From Tolypeutes matacus (Eukaryota > Chordata > Mammalia > Cingulata > Chlamyphoridae): 64,000 nucleotides of DNA. Shown here in pieces: positions 36,486 to 47,165 of this stretch. The stretch's first letter is position 1. Each line of letters starts with the position of its first letter. The DNA lies in contig JAKSZT010053928.1 in assembly GCA_026826555.1 (NCBI GenBank), forward strand, positions 43,845,311 through 43,909,310. The letters are read 5' to 3'. The position numbers were made by a program, and so were the translations under genes. The notes below the pieces were generated by a model. It saw nothing but the letters and a program-made list of their open reading frames with translations. It was not told the DNA's origin and made no database searches.

Positions 36486-36655
36486 GCTCTACTTAACGAA
36501 TCTTCTCTGCAGATGGACAGTTTCCTTCCATTTTTTCAAGGATGTTGCAGGATGCTCTTCTGGTCTCCTGGAGCCCCCAAGCAGGTGCTGTAGGTAGCAC
36601 TGAGTGATTACTAATTGCCCTGTAGCACAGGCTGACTCTAGGAGCGCCTTACTCT

Positions 36656-36667
36656 GCCGCCATCTTG
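36656..36667 (-). promoter_or_regulatory. YY1-type site at L1 5' end
   Basis: The minus strand reads CAAGATGGCGGC within a few bases of the L1 5' end. In human L1 a YY1 site of this form sits near +13 and sets the start of transcription. Here the element is fossil, so present-day activity is unknown. Confidence 0.55.
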
Positions 36668-37232
36668 CTGGATGTCCAGCCTCTCATTTTTGAAGGAAAG
36701 TTTTTCCAGATAAAGAATTCTTGGCTGACAGTTTTTCTCTTTCAGTATCTTAAATATATCATACCGCTGCTTCTTACCTCCATGGTTTCTAATGAGAAAT
36801 TTACATCCCTTGTAAGTGATGGATTGCTTTTCTCTTGCTGCTTTTAGAATTTTCTCTTTTTCTTTGACACTTGGCATTCTGATTAGTATTTGTCTCGGAG
36901 TAGGGCTATTCTAATTCATTCTGTTTGGAGTATGTTGAGTTTCTTGAATGGAGATATACTTGTCTTTCATAAGAGTTGGGAAGTTTTCAGCTACTATTTT
37001 ATCAAATATACTTTCTTCCCCTTTTCTCTTCTCCTTTGGGACTCATGGAGGTTATGTTTGTGTGCTCCATGCTGTCATTCAATTCCTTCAATTCCCTGAG
37101 ACCCTGCTCAATTTTTTCCATTCTTTTGTCTTTCTGTTCTGTCTTTTCAATTTCAGGTGTCCTTTCTTCTAAGTCGCTGATCCTTTTTCTGTCAGTTCAA
37201 ATCTTCTGTTTTATGCCCCTAATGTATTTTTT

Positions 37233-37328
37233 TTTTTTTTTAACTTTACCGGGAGGTCCCGGGAATCGAACCCAGGTCCCTCCATATGGGAGACGGATGC
37301 CCAACCATTTGAGCCACATCCGCCCCCG
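37233..37328 (-). mobile_element. DAS-type tRNA-SINE, short form
   Basis: Poly-T, then accgggaggtcccgggaatcg, the B-box region, and gagccacatccgcccccg. The ctaatgtattttt word precedes it at 37220 and follows it at 37329; that same word is the target duplication of the neighbouring L1. Confidence 0.9.
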
Positions 37329-38119
37329 CTAATGTATTTTTTAAACTATGTTTTTATTACCCAAGTTGTGAACTTGCAAAACAATCATGCATATGTGTAG
37401 AATTCCCATGCAACACCCCTTCACCAACATACCTCACCGTTGGGACATTTGTTACAGATTATGAGATATTATCATCAAACTATCACCACTAACTATGGTC
37501 CATGGTGTACATTTATCTTATTTTTTCCATACCTCCCTATTATTAACGCAGTACATCTTTGGCATTTATGCAAGAATATTATAGTATTGCTGTTAACTAT
37601 AGTCCATATGTTACATTAATTGTATTTTTCCCATGCTTCTCCACATTCCCACCACCCTGCAATTGTGACGTATATCTGTTCTAGTTCACCAAAGGACATT
37701 CTTGCATTTGTTCTATTAACCACAATTCTTATACACCTCTGGGTTCACTGTTATTCAGTCCTTACATTATTCTCTAGCTTTCTTTCAAATAACGTTTATA
37801 TCCCTAGAATACCCTTTTCAGCCCCAATCCCATTTATAAACCAGATGCTACGCACTATAATATGGTAACATCAACTCTATCCATTGACACATTTACATTC
37901 AAATCATTAAAACTTCTACATATGTAAACATCAGTACTCCTTTACAGCCCTCCTCTTATCTCCTAATAAGCTATACTTTAGGTTTTAACTCCATTCATTT
38001 ATTCTTCATATTTAGTTCATATTAGTGAGACCATGCAATATTTGTCCTTTTGTGTCTGGCTTATTTCATTTAGCACAATGTCTTCAAGATCCATCCATGT
38101 TATCATATGTGTCCCAATT

Positions 38120-38392
38120 TCATTTCTTCTTACTGTAGCATAGTATTCCATTGTATGAATATACCACATTTTTTTCTATCCATTCATTGGTTGATGGACA
38201 CTGGGGTTGTTTCCATCTTTTGGCAATTGTGCATAATGCCACTATGAAAATCAATAGGAAGTTTTCTGTTTGTGCCTCAGTTTTCAGTTCTTCTGGATAT
38301 ATTCCTAGTAGAGGCATTGCTGGATCATGTGGCAGTTCTAAATTTAGCTTCCTGAGGAACCGCCAATCTGTCTTCCACAGAGGCTGCACCAT
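38120..38392 (-). pseudogene. L1 ORF2 C-terminal fragment
   Basis: The minus-strand frame reads MVQPLWKTDWRFLRKLNLEL and PLLGIYPEEL, the standard block before the ORF2 C terminus, with KRWKQPQCPS following. It is an isolated open stretch of the third L1. Confidence 0.85.
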
Positions 38393-39624
38393 TTTACAAT
38401 TCTACCAACAGTGAAGGAGTGTTCCTATTTCTCCAATCCTCTCTAGCACTTACTGTTTTCTGTTTTTTTTGTTGTTGTTGTTTTTTTAATAATGGCCATT
38501 CTGTGCAGTGTGAGATGATATCTCATTGTCATTTTTGATTTGCATTTCCCTAATAGCTAGTGATATTGAACATTTTTTCATATGCTTTTTGGGCATTTGT
38601 ATTTCTTCTTTGGAGAAAGGTCTATTTAAGTCTTTTGCCCATTTTTTTTATTGGATTGCTTGCTCTTTTATTGTTGAGTTGTATGATTTCTTTATATAGA
38701 ATGGAAACCAAACCCTTATTGGATATATGATTTCCAAATATTTTCTCCCATTGAGAGGGCTGCCTTTTCACCTTCTTGACGAAGTCCTTTGAATCTCAAA
38801 AGTGTTTACATTTGAGGAGGTCTCGTTTATCCATGTTTTCTTTAATTTCTCATGGATTTGATGTAAGGTTTAAGAATCCATCACATACCACCAGTTTTTG
38901 AAGATGTTTTCCTACATTTTCTTCTAGGAGCTTTATGGTTCTAGCTTTTATATTTAGGTCTTTAATCCATTTTGGGTTGATTTTTTTTGTATAATGTGTG
39001 AAATAGGAGTCTTCCTTTCTTTCTTTTGGCTATGTAATCCAGTTCTCCCAGCACCATTTGTTGAATAGATGGTTCTGCCCCAGCTGAGTGGGATTGACAA
39101 GCTTGTCAAAAATCACCTGACCATAGATGTGAAGGTCTGTTTCTGAACCATTAATTTGGTTCCATTGGTCTCTGTGTCTGTCTTTATGCCAGTATTATAC
39201 CAGTGTAGCTAGGTAATATGATTTAAAGTTTGGAAATGAAAGTCTTCCAACTTTGCTTTTCCTTTTTCAGATGTTTCTGGCTATTCGGGGCCCCTTACCC
39301 TTCCAAATAATTGGGTTTTCCATTTGTTTAAAAAACATTGTTGGAATTTTTTTGGGGATTGCATTGAATCTGTAGATCAATTTGGGTAGAATTGACATCT
39401 TAATAATATTTAGTCTTCCAATCCATGACTATGGAATGTTCTTCCAATTATTTAGGTGTATTTTTATTTCTTTTAGCATTGTGTTATAGTTTTCTAATAC
39501 AATTGCTTTACATCCTTGGTTAAGTTTATTCCTAAATATTTGATCCTTTTCATTGCTGTTGTAAATGGAATTTTTTCCCTGACTTCCTCCTCAGATTGTG
39601 CATTCCTAGGATATAGAAATACCC

Positions 39625-39844
39625 CTGTGGGAGTGGATCTACCTCAAGTGGTTGAGCACCTGATTTCCATATACAAGGTTCTGGGTTTGATCCCTCGTAC
39701 ATTCTAAAAACAAAAACAAACAAGCAAACAAATGAAAAAACCAACTCGGGAGAGCCAGTGTAGCTCAGTTTTTGGGTGCCTGCTTTCCAAATATGAGGTC
39801 CTGGGTTCAATCCTTGGCCCTGGTACCTAAAGAATAAATAAAAG
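39625..39844 (+). mobile_element. Dimeric DAS-type SINE, plus strand
   Basis: There are two tRNA-like units (gagtggatctacctcaagtgg; gagccagtgtagctcag), an A-rich linker (acaaaaacaaacaagcaaac) and an A-rich tail. The target word tagaaatacc is at 39614 and 39845. It splits the ORF2 region of the third L1. Confidence 0.9.
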
Positions 39845-39866
39845 TAGAAATACCACTGATTTTTGT

Positions 39867-40271
39867 TTATTGATCTTGCATCCTGACACTGTACTGAAAT
39901 CGTTTAATAGCTCTAGCAGTTTTGTTGTACATTTTTGGGGACTTTCTAGGTATTGGACCATATCTTCTGCGAATAGTGAATGTTTTACTACTTCCTTTCT
40001 GATTTGGATGCCTTTTGTTTTCTTGCCTGATGGCTCTAGCTAGAACCTCTAGCACTATATTGAACAACAGTGGTGACAGTGGGCATCCTTGTCTTGTCCC
40101 TGATCTCAGGGGGAAAGCTTTCAGTCTTTCTCCATTGAGTACAATGTTAGCTGTGGGTTTTTCATATATGGCCTTTATCATATTGAGAAAGTTTCCTTCA
40201 ATTCCTATCTTTTGTAGTATTTTTTTTTTATCAAGGGTGCCATATTTTGTCAAATGCATTTTCTGCATCAA
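39867..40271 (-). pseudogene. L1 ORF2 reverse transcriptase fragment
   Basis: The minus-strand frame contains [20 protein letters not shown] and [17 protein letters not shown], intact RT motif wording. The catalytic FADD box falls past a frameshift, so this is not a functional enzyme. Confidence 0.9.
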
Positions 40272-40399
40272 TCGATAGGATCATGTTATTTTTCTTCTTT
40301 GATTTATTAATGTGGTGTATTATGCTGATTGATTTTCGTGTGCTGAACTACCCTTGCATGCCTGGTATAAAATCCACTTGTTCATGATGAATGATTCTT

Positions 40400-40969
40400 T
40401 TAATGTGTTGTTGGATTTTTAATTAACATGTATTTGTTGAGGATTTTTGTATCTGTATTCATTAAGGAAATGGGTCTGTAATTTTCTTTTTTCATAATAT
40501 CTTTACCTGGCCTTGGTATTAGGGTGATATTGGCCTCATAGAATGAGTTTGGTAGCGTTCCTTCTTGTTTAATTTTTTTGAAGAGCTTGAGTAAGACTGG
40601 TATTAAATCTTCTTTGAATGCTTGATAAAACTCACCTGTGAATCCATCTGATCCTGGGCTTTTCATTTTGGGGAATTGTTTGATGACTGTTTCAATCTCT
40701 TTACTTGTTATTGATTTGTTGAAGTCTTCTATTTCTTCTAGAGTCTGTGTAGGTTGTTCATATGTCCCTAGGAATTTTTCCATTTCATCTACATTGTCTA
40801 GTTTGTTGTACTTGACGTTTGAAAGTGCCTGCCATTGCCCAGAAAGGCTGAGGAAACACAGCTCCCCTCCTGTTCTACGTGGGGGTGGGGATGGAGCTAC
40901 AGGTGTCCAACTATTCAGTATGTGTGGGCCAAAAGCACCTGCAGTTACCCAGAGAGGTTGGGTACACAC
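40400..40969 (-). pseudogene. Chimeric open frame: L1 5'UTR joined to ORF2 RT
   Basis: This 189-residue minus-strand frame opens in the 5'UTR monomer region (first ~50 residues, proline-rich, no domain) and passes without a stop into ORF2 sequence ([50 protein letters not shown]). The join is near 40815. It records a deletion of ORF1 and the endonuclease. Whether it was ever translated is unknown. Confidence 0.75.
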
Positions 40970-41660
40970 TGCCCCCCTCTTGTCCTATCAGGAGTGGGGA
41001 CAGAGCCAAAGATGCCCAACAGTCAAGTTCCCACAGGCCAAAAGCACCTGCAGTTGCCAAATAGGCGAGGAAACACCAGTCCCCTCTTATCCTATGGCGG
41101 GGTGGGTGGGGGTGGAGATGCAATTGAAGATGCTCAACAAATCAGTTGGTGTGGGCCTTGCAGTTGCCCAGAAAGGCTTAGGAAACACAGCTCCCCTCCT
41201 ATCCTATTGTGGGTGGGGTGGGGATGGAGCTACAGCTATCCAAGTATCAGCCTATGTGGGCTGAAGGTGCCTTCTGTTGCCCAGAGAGTCTTAAGAAACA
41301 CCAACCTCCTCCTAACCTATGGAGGTGCAAGGTGGGGGGGACGGATGTGGCTCAAATGGTTGGGCATCTGTCTCCCATATGGAGGGACCTGGGTTCGATC
41401 CCCGGGACCTCCCGGTAAAATAAAAAAATAAATAAAAAAGAAAAGAAACGAAAGCTAAAACAATAAAAAAGTATAATTGGAGGTGCGAGGTGAAGTTGGA
41501 ATTGAAGCGCTCAACCAACCAGTTTGTGCGGACCATAAGTGCCTGCAGGTGCCCAGAAAGGCCGAGGAAACACTACTCCTCTCCTATCCTATTGGGGTGA
41601 GGGGATGGAACCCCAGGTGTCTTTAACGCCAAAAGCGCCTGCAGTTACCCGGAGAGGCTG
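40828..41660 (-). repeat. ~110-bp monomers in L1 5'UTR, about six to seven copies
   Basis: The sequence cgcctgcagttgcccagaaaggctgaggaaacac... ctcctatcctat... tgtgtgggccaaaag recurs with starts near 40828, 40938, 41047, 41159, 41268, 41537 (after the SINE) and 41637. Units differ by substitutions and small indels. The direction is minus with the L1. Such short 5'UTR monomers act as tandem promoters in rodent L1s; promoter use here is inferred. Confidence 0.85.
41334..41478 (+). mobile_element. DAS-type tRNA-SINE in the monomer array
   Basis: The plus-strand SINE (gacggatgtggctcaaatgg, ggttcgatccccgggacctc) has a long A-rich tail. The target word ggaggtgcaaggt (41321) matches ggaggtgcgaggt (41479). 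It interrupts the fifth monomer. Confidence 0.95.
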
Positions 41661-43109
41661 GTGCAGGTCCCACCACCTTCCTCTCTGCCGGAGGTAGGAC
41701 TGGGGTCTAGGCTAGAGCCGCATTCTGATCTGGGTGAACAGAAGCTGGTCCCTATCATCACTGTGATTTTTAGTCAGCCCTGCTTCCCCTCATGCCGGGG
41801 GTGGAGTTAAAACGGTGGCTACTTGGACAGGTTCAAACTTTAGCTGTTCTTAGGATTATACTTTAGCCAGCCAAATTTACTAATCTGTAGTTGAAGTTGG
41901 TGCCTGAGCTTCTCTTCTTCCCTCATTTTTGGGAAATGGGACTTCCAACTCCAGCAATGGAATAGCTCCTGAAGTGGCTACCACTGACAGTGGAGGATGA
42001 GCACCAGCCTTTAAGGCGTGTAGTGCTCAACTCACACAACTTCACTGCAGATGGTTAGTCTTCTCCTTCCGTTCTTTCAAGGATGTTGCAGGATACACTT
42101 CTGGTCTTCTGGGGGCCCCGAAACAGGTGCTTTAGATAGCTCTGGGTGATTACTCCCCTAATGTATTTTTAATCTCATGCATTGTGTCTTTCATTCCCAT
42201 AAGCTCTATAATTTTTCTTTATAAGCTTTCAAATTCTTCTTTATTCTCACCCAGTGTCTTCTTAATTTCCTTTATCTCTTTAGCCATATTTTCTTTCATC
42301 TCCTTGAACAGATTTTTAGGAGATTCATTTGAACATCATTGATTATTCCAAATTCTGCGTCTCATCTCATGTTTCAGTTTTTTTCCTTAGACAGGGTTGT
42401 ATCTTGTCTGTCTTATTATGATGTGTAATTTTTTGCTTTTTTGATTCTTGGTTAATTTAGTCAGTATTTTAAAAATTGTTCATGTTTGATCAAAACAGCC
42501 AGTGACCCACTACTGGGGTGCAGATCAGTAATAAACAGCCCTGGGAAAGGGGATAGGAAAGATGCCAGAGAGCCTTCCCACTCCCACCCTACCCCTTCTG
42601 CTAAGTATTCCCAGATGTGCACATTCCTGGCCTGCCAGCAGATGACACTTTTAAACATACCTTTCCCTGCAACCCTTGTGGGGGAGTGTATTTTCTCCAG
42701 GTTACATGGGACAGTGTTGATACAGTGTCTGCGGGTATTCCCCGCCCTGGCTTTCTATAGCTGTGCTTCAGAGTCAGGCCTCGCAGTCCAAACTCCCTGA
42801 TCAGAAGCCATTCTCAGCCCTTGGGCATGTCTTCCCTTTTCTCCATCAGTGGCAGCCAGTCCAGAGGTGCACTGAGGCCGCTGTACTGAGGCTGCTTGAG
42901 TGTGGTAGTCCTGTGCCCTTCCCTGCCCTTGGGCAATTCACTCCCAGTTTTTGCTTTGGCTTCTGCATCTCCCTGTCCTGCTTCCTCTGGGATGGTGGAC
43001 ATCACTTCCCTAGTCTGCAGATTCCTAGAATAGTTGTTTTGGACAGTTTCTGACTTTTTTCTTGCTCTTTTTGAAAGATAGGTGAGCCCTGCTGGTCTCT
43101 ACGCTGCCA

Positions 43110-44865
43110 TCACTAAATCTCTCCCGTATGAGGAGGTGCTTCCTAATGAGATGCAGAAATCACAGGCCCCTGTGAACTCAACAGTCTGCTTCCCAATTTA
43201 CCAGAACCCCCAGTTCAGCTTATCCAGGTCTAACCCCGCAGTCTTCCCTCAGTCCAGGCTTTCTTTTATGCCTCTATTAGTTTTGAAAATAGTCTTGCAT
43301 TTATAACATAAATCTATCTTCGCCTTGCGTTGTCTTTTTGATTGATTGCCACATTCTGCTTGCTATTTTCTTTACTTATGAATGTGAGAGATTGGCTTGT
43401 TTTTCATTTTTGTAAGGGGTTTTTAAATTTTTAATATATTTTTTTTATTTTGTAATGGCGTTTTACATCAATTTTAGCTTGGCTACATAGAATGAGCTTG
43501 AAAAGAATATTTCATTGTCTAAAATGGATAATGTTTGCTTAATGAGTTGTTCAAATCTATATCCTTGTAGATTTTTTATCTGCTTATATAGCCCATTATT
43601 GAAAGACATATTAAAATATTCTACTATCATTATAGACAGGGATATTTTTCATTTTGTCAAATTGTCCTTTTATTTCTAAATATGACTGTCTTAAGTTCAT
43701 TGTGGGTTTTTTTGTTTTGTTTTGTTTTTGTTTTTTTACAAATATAGTACCTGAGCCAGTCACCCTAAAATAAAGTATGTAAGTTGCGATGTGACCTCAA
43801 CTTAGCGGATATATTTTTCTTGTAATAGCTGTTAAATTTTTTACAGTGTTAAAAAACGCAAAAAGGAATCTTGGACAAATATAATATACACTAAAATGGT
43901 TTTTAAATTCTTCCTTAGCTTCTGGTTGGAATCTACCCTAAAACTTTGTACCGCCTCATACCACTGACCCTGAAATGTTCTGCTCGACATATGGTACCTT
44001 TGGAAAGTGGACTTGGATCTTTCTCCTGATATCATCCTTGCTAGAATGGATTTCACTTATTTCCTGCTCCTTTGAATTAAAACTTCCTGTATTAAAGTTG
44101 GGAATGATTGTATCTGATTGGCAAAGCCAATAGCTGTAGGATGGGCTGATAAAGCAAGTATCTGGTATTTCTATGTTTTCTATTGGCAAGGTCATTTGTA
44201 ACTTTGTCTTGATTGGTAATGACAGGATTTCCCTGAACATAGCAGAGAACCTGCATTTTGTATCACTACAAAGAATGATCCATGCTGACTATCACATGGT
44301 GATTTCCAAATATATGTATCTGACTTAGATCTCTCTCCAGATCTCCAGACTTTTATATCTTTGGATATCTTATCACCAACTCAAACTTTGTTTTTAAAAC
44401 ATCTATTCATTTTTTTCTTCCCCAATCCATTTCCCTCTTAGTTTTCATTAACATAAGTAAATTGCAATGTAACACTAACTCTGTTGCTCCAGATCTATGT
44501 CTTAAATCCATATTTCCTTCAATCTCCATATGTCTCCATCTCCGTTTGCTTTACCTCTGATACAGAGAGGCCAAATATCTCTATTTCCACTACCAAAGAT
44601 TATTCTTGACTTGTCTATTATTGTGTGATAACTGGTTTCCTGCTTCGACTCTTGCCAATTTCGAAGCATTCTCTAGTCTTTGCTCAAAGTTTGTTTTGTT
44701 GTGAGGTGTTTAAGGACTTTATGCAGACTGGTCTGAGCAATAGAACATTTCTCAATCCAATTGCCTAGTGTAGTGGGGGCTTTGTCGAATCCATTTCTTA
44801 TAGGAACGTTCATGCTCTGCCTTTCCATTGGTAGCTTTGTCTCTACTGGTATTTTCTGAAATGTA
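43110..44865. other. Unique AT-rich intron-like sequence
   Basis: No gene, RNA or clear repeat is seen. Short open frames (for example near 43956-44240) have no domain, splice context or conservation clue. Confidence 0.5.
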
Positions 44866-44869
44866 AGTT

Positions 44870-45530
44870 AAATCCTTTACTCCCCTGCTTAAAACCCTCA
44901 AGTAAGTGCTGTCCAGTAGATCTTTCAGCGAAAATGGAAATGTTCTATATCTGCATTGTTCAGTATGATACTCACTAGCCATATGTTGCTGTTGAACACT
45001 TGAAACCTGGCTTGTGAAACTGAGGAACTGAACTTTTAATTTAATTTAATTTTAATTAAATTTAAATGGTCACATATGGCTAATGTTTTATTGGATAGCA
45101 GAGCTCCATTGGCTTCCCCGTATCCCTAAAGTAGAATTTAAAGTCTGTATCAAATACTTGTATGATCTGGCTCTTGCTTACCTATACCATTCATTTCATA
45201 CCATTCTCTCTTGATTCAGTCACATTGGCCTCCTTTCTGTTTCTCAAAAACACTACACCCTTTCTCAGTTTAGGACCTATACTCTAATAATGCTCTCTAC
45301 CTCAAATGCACTTCTCCTAATTTTGAACACAGACTTTTAGTCAAATTCTGCCTGCTAAGAAGACCTTTCCTGCTCATCCTATCCAAAGTGGCCATTGCCC
45401 TTTTATTTCCTTCACCATATGTGTGTTAATCTCTCATTAATCAAAAATGAAGCCCTGTGAAGGTATGAGCCTTGCATCTGTAGATGATGGCTTGTAGCTC
45501 CTATGTATTATGAATAAATACTTGTTTAAT
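44870..45530 (+). repeat. L2 LINE 3' region, plus strand, interrupted
   Basis: The order fits L2: cccctgcttaaaaccctcaa, then after an insertion ttggcttcccc, aatttaaagtctgtatcaaatacttgtatgatctggctc, cattggcctcctttctgtttctc, agaagacctttcctgctca, and aataaatacttgttt. Confidence 0.85.
44905..45108. mobile_element. Short non-autonomous DNA-transposon-like insertion
   Basis: The stretch tgctgtccagtagatctttc... ctagccatatgttgctgttgaacacttgaaacctgg... gctaatgttttattggatagcag has complementary outer wording (gtccagtag versus attggatagcag) and splits the L2. It resembles hAT-type MER elements of mammals. The exact family is not assigned. Confidence 0.5.
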
Positions 45531-46090
45531 TTTTTAGATTCCTCAACAGTGGTTGATTACATTTTTCTGAAGTTTTATAAGTCTATAAGTGATTGAGAAA
45601 GAAGCAGAGTTGTGTTAAAGATGGAATGAGATAATATATAAACACAGATATGGGAAGGTGCAATCTAAATACAAAGTATTATTATTAGAAAAGCATTATT
45701 GGTTTAATAAGATGTTTTCTTGCAGAGCTCTAAGAAATTTACAGATATATGGAATTTTTATGTGTTAGAAAAGTGAAATTACATCTGGAAACCCAATGGA
45801 GAGGAATGTGCTAATCAGACACAGTTTAAAATATATTGTGGATTCTACTATTTGATAATTAATTTTAATATTTAAAAATCAATCTTTAAACTAACTAACC
45901 AAAAAATCAATCTTATTTAGTAATGTTGAATTAATTTAATTCATATAAATTGGGAGTTAATGTCTTTGTGTTTGATAATTTTTAAGTGCAGATTTGCCCC
46001 ATCTCAGAAAATCTGATGTTATATATGAAAATACACATCTGTAAAAGAATAAATTTAGAAAAGACTTGATCTTTCCATAGCAAATTCATC

Positions 46091-46190
46091 CTTTTTTTTT
46101 TTTTTGTCCCTTTAGGAGGTACTGGGGATTGAACCCAGGACCTTGTACATGGGAAGCATGTGCTCAACCACTGAGCTATATCCACTCCCC
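46091..46190 (-). mobile_element. DAS-type tRNA-SINE, short form
   Basis: Poly-T is followed by ggaggtactggggattgaacccaggacc and gagctatatccactcccc. It abuts the longer SINE at 46192 in the same orientation. Confidence 0.85.
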
Positions 46191-46191
46191 T

Positions 46192-46565
46192 CTAAAGATT
46201 TATTTATTTATTCACCCCCCCTTGTTATTTGCACTTGCTGTGTGCTCTCTGTGTCCATTTGCTGTGTGCTTTCTGTGTCTGCTTGGCTTCTCTTTAGGAG
46301 GCACCGGGAACCAAACCCGGGACCTTCCATGTGGGAGAGAGGCACTCAATTGCTTGAGTCACCTCAGCTCCCTGCTTTGTTGTGTCTCTCATTGTCTTTC
46401 CTCTTTGTCTCCTTGTTGCATCATCTTGTTGTGTCATCTCGCTTTGCCTGCCCATCGCGCCAGCTTGCTGTCTTGCTCCTCTTCTCCAGGAGGCACTGAG
46501 AACCAAACTGGAGCTTCCCATGTGGTAGGCGGGAGCTCAATTGCTTGAGCCACATCCACTTCCCT
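46192..46565 (-). mobile_element. Dimeric long DAS-type SINE
   Basis: It has the same build as 16877-17297: cacccccccttgttatttgcacttgctgtgtgc, a first body (ggcaccgggaaccaaacccg), a spacer (tcttgttgtgtcatctcgc), a second body and gagccacatccacttccc. The two copies define a fixed dimeric subfamily. Confidence 0.9.
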
Positions 46566-46600
46566 AAATTATTTAATTTGTAAAAATATAGTTGATTTAT

Positions 46601-46842
46601 GGGAGCAGATGTGGAACAAGCTGTTGAACGCCTGCTTTCCATATGGAAGGTCCCAGTTTTAAATCCCAGGTGCCTCCTAAAAACCAAAAAAAAACAACCA
46701 ACAAGCAAACAACTGAAAAAAACAACTCAGGGGAGCGGATGTGGCTCAGTAGTTAGGCACTGGTTTCCCACATACGAGGTCCTGGGACTCAATCTCCAGC
46801 CCGTTACCTCAAAAAACAAAAATTATATATATATATGTGTAT
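46601..46842 (+). mobile_element. Dimeric DAS-type SINE, plus strand
   Basis: Two tRNA-like units (gggagcagatgtgg; gggagcggatgtggctcag) are joined by an A-rich linker. The 15-bp target duplication atatagttgatttat is at 46586 and 46843, and an (AT)n run ends its tail. It faces the two minus-strand SINEs on its left and lies 317 bp before the ZRANB3 exon. Confidence 0.9.
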
Positions 46843-47109
46843 ATATAGTTGATTTATAACTTTTCAGTACAAACCATAAAGCCAGCGTATGGCTATATTA
46901 TGGCTCAAAATGCAATAAAAGATGCTGAGTTCTTAGTGCATTGAGTAATTGTTTTTGGACTCAGTGTTTTGAATTTTCTTAGTCATTGATTCTGAAGACA
47001 AGATTTTAACCAGTCTATATTTATGTAGATAGTATATGAAGGCTATTTATAAGTACTTTAATATTAGTATATACATTTGATTCTCTGACATGCTTAGTAA
47101 TGTCTAATT

Positions 47110-47158
47110 TCCCCTACCCTACCCTTTTTTGTGTGTTTTTTTTTCCTTCTGTTTTCAG
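47110..47158 (+). promoter_or_regulatory. ZRANB3: Splice acceptor and polypyrimidine tract of ZRANB3 exon
   Basis: A long pyrimidine run (cccctaccctaccctttttt, then tttttttttccttctgttttcag) ends in CAG at 47156-47158. It is one of the strongest acceptors in the window and directly precedes the coding exon. Confidence 0.85.
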
Positions 47159-47165
47159 GTTCAAC

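Larger units (their letters stand above)
30737..36670 (-). mobile_element. Second L1 LINE, inserted in the outer L1
   Basis: It runs from 3'UTR sequences (30.75-31.6 kb, two 3'UTR types), ORF2 C terminus (31.6-32.38 kb), a jump to the endonuclease region (about 32.39 kb), the inter-ORF region, ORF1 (32.9-33.4 kb), an insertion block (33.45-35.02 kb), ORF1 start, and a 5'UTR (35.3-36.67 kb) that ends at a CAAGATGGCGGC word. The RT region is missing through an internal deletion. Confidence 0.75.
37342..42154 (-). mobile_element. Third L1 LINE, inserted in ORF1 of the outer L1
   Basis: The 16-bp word cccctaatgtattttt is at 37217-37232 and 42155-42170. Inside, left to right: 3'UTR (37.34-38.1 kb), ORF2 from C terminus to mid-RT (38.1-40.81 kb), then directly a 5'UTR with short monomers (40.83-41.66 kb) and a longer unit (to 42.15 kb). 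ORF1 and the ORF2 endonuclease are absent. It has 5' and 3' ends but is only about 4.8 kb, including two SINEs. Confidence 0.85.
26305..43110 (-). mobile_element. Outer L1 LINE, minus strand, split by large insertions
   Basis: Pieces of one L1 in correct order are: 3'UTR at 26305-26516; after the LTR, 27113-30735 (ORF2 C terminus through endonuclease and start of the inter-ORF region); 36672-37232 (inter-ORF and ORF1); and 42155-43110 (ORF1 start and 5'UTR). Each resumption continues the phrase broken off by an insertion, for example cagcccctc at 30730 against cagcctctc at 36677. Summed host length is about 5.4 kb. All frames are broken. Confidence 0.75.

Noticed and set aside
40638..41431. 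Plus-strand open frames of about 200 codons
   Set aside because: They run antisense through L1 5'UTR monomers. A ~110-bp unit read in several frames gives long open frames by repetition, with no domain and no start or splice context.
41047..41660. CRISPR-like regular repeats
   Set aside because: Units are ~110 bp, tandem without unique spacers, and lie in an L1 5'UTR in mammalian DNA.
1..47158. ZRANB3 exon 1, promoter or CpG island upstream of the coding exon
   Set aside because: No CpG-rich, repeat-free stretch with a donor site was convincing. The 5.7-6.1 kb GC rise is on unclear sequence, and first exons of this gene can lie far upstream, so it is likely outside the window.
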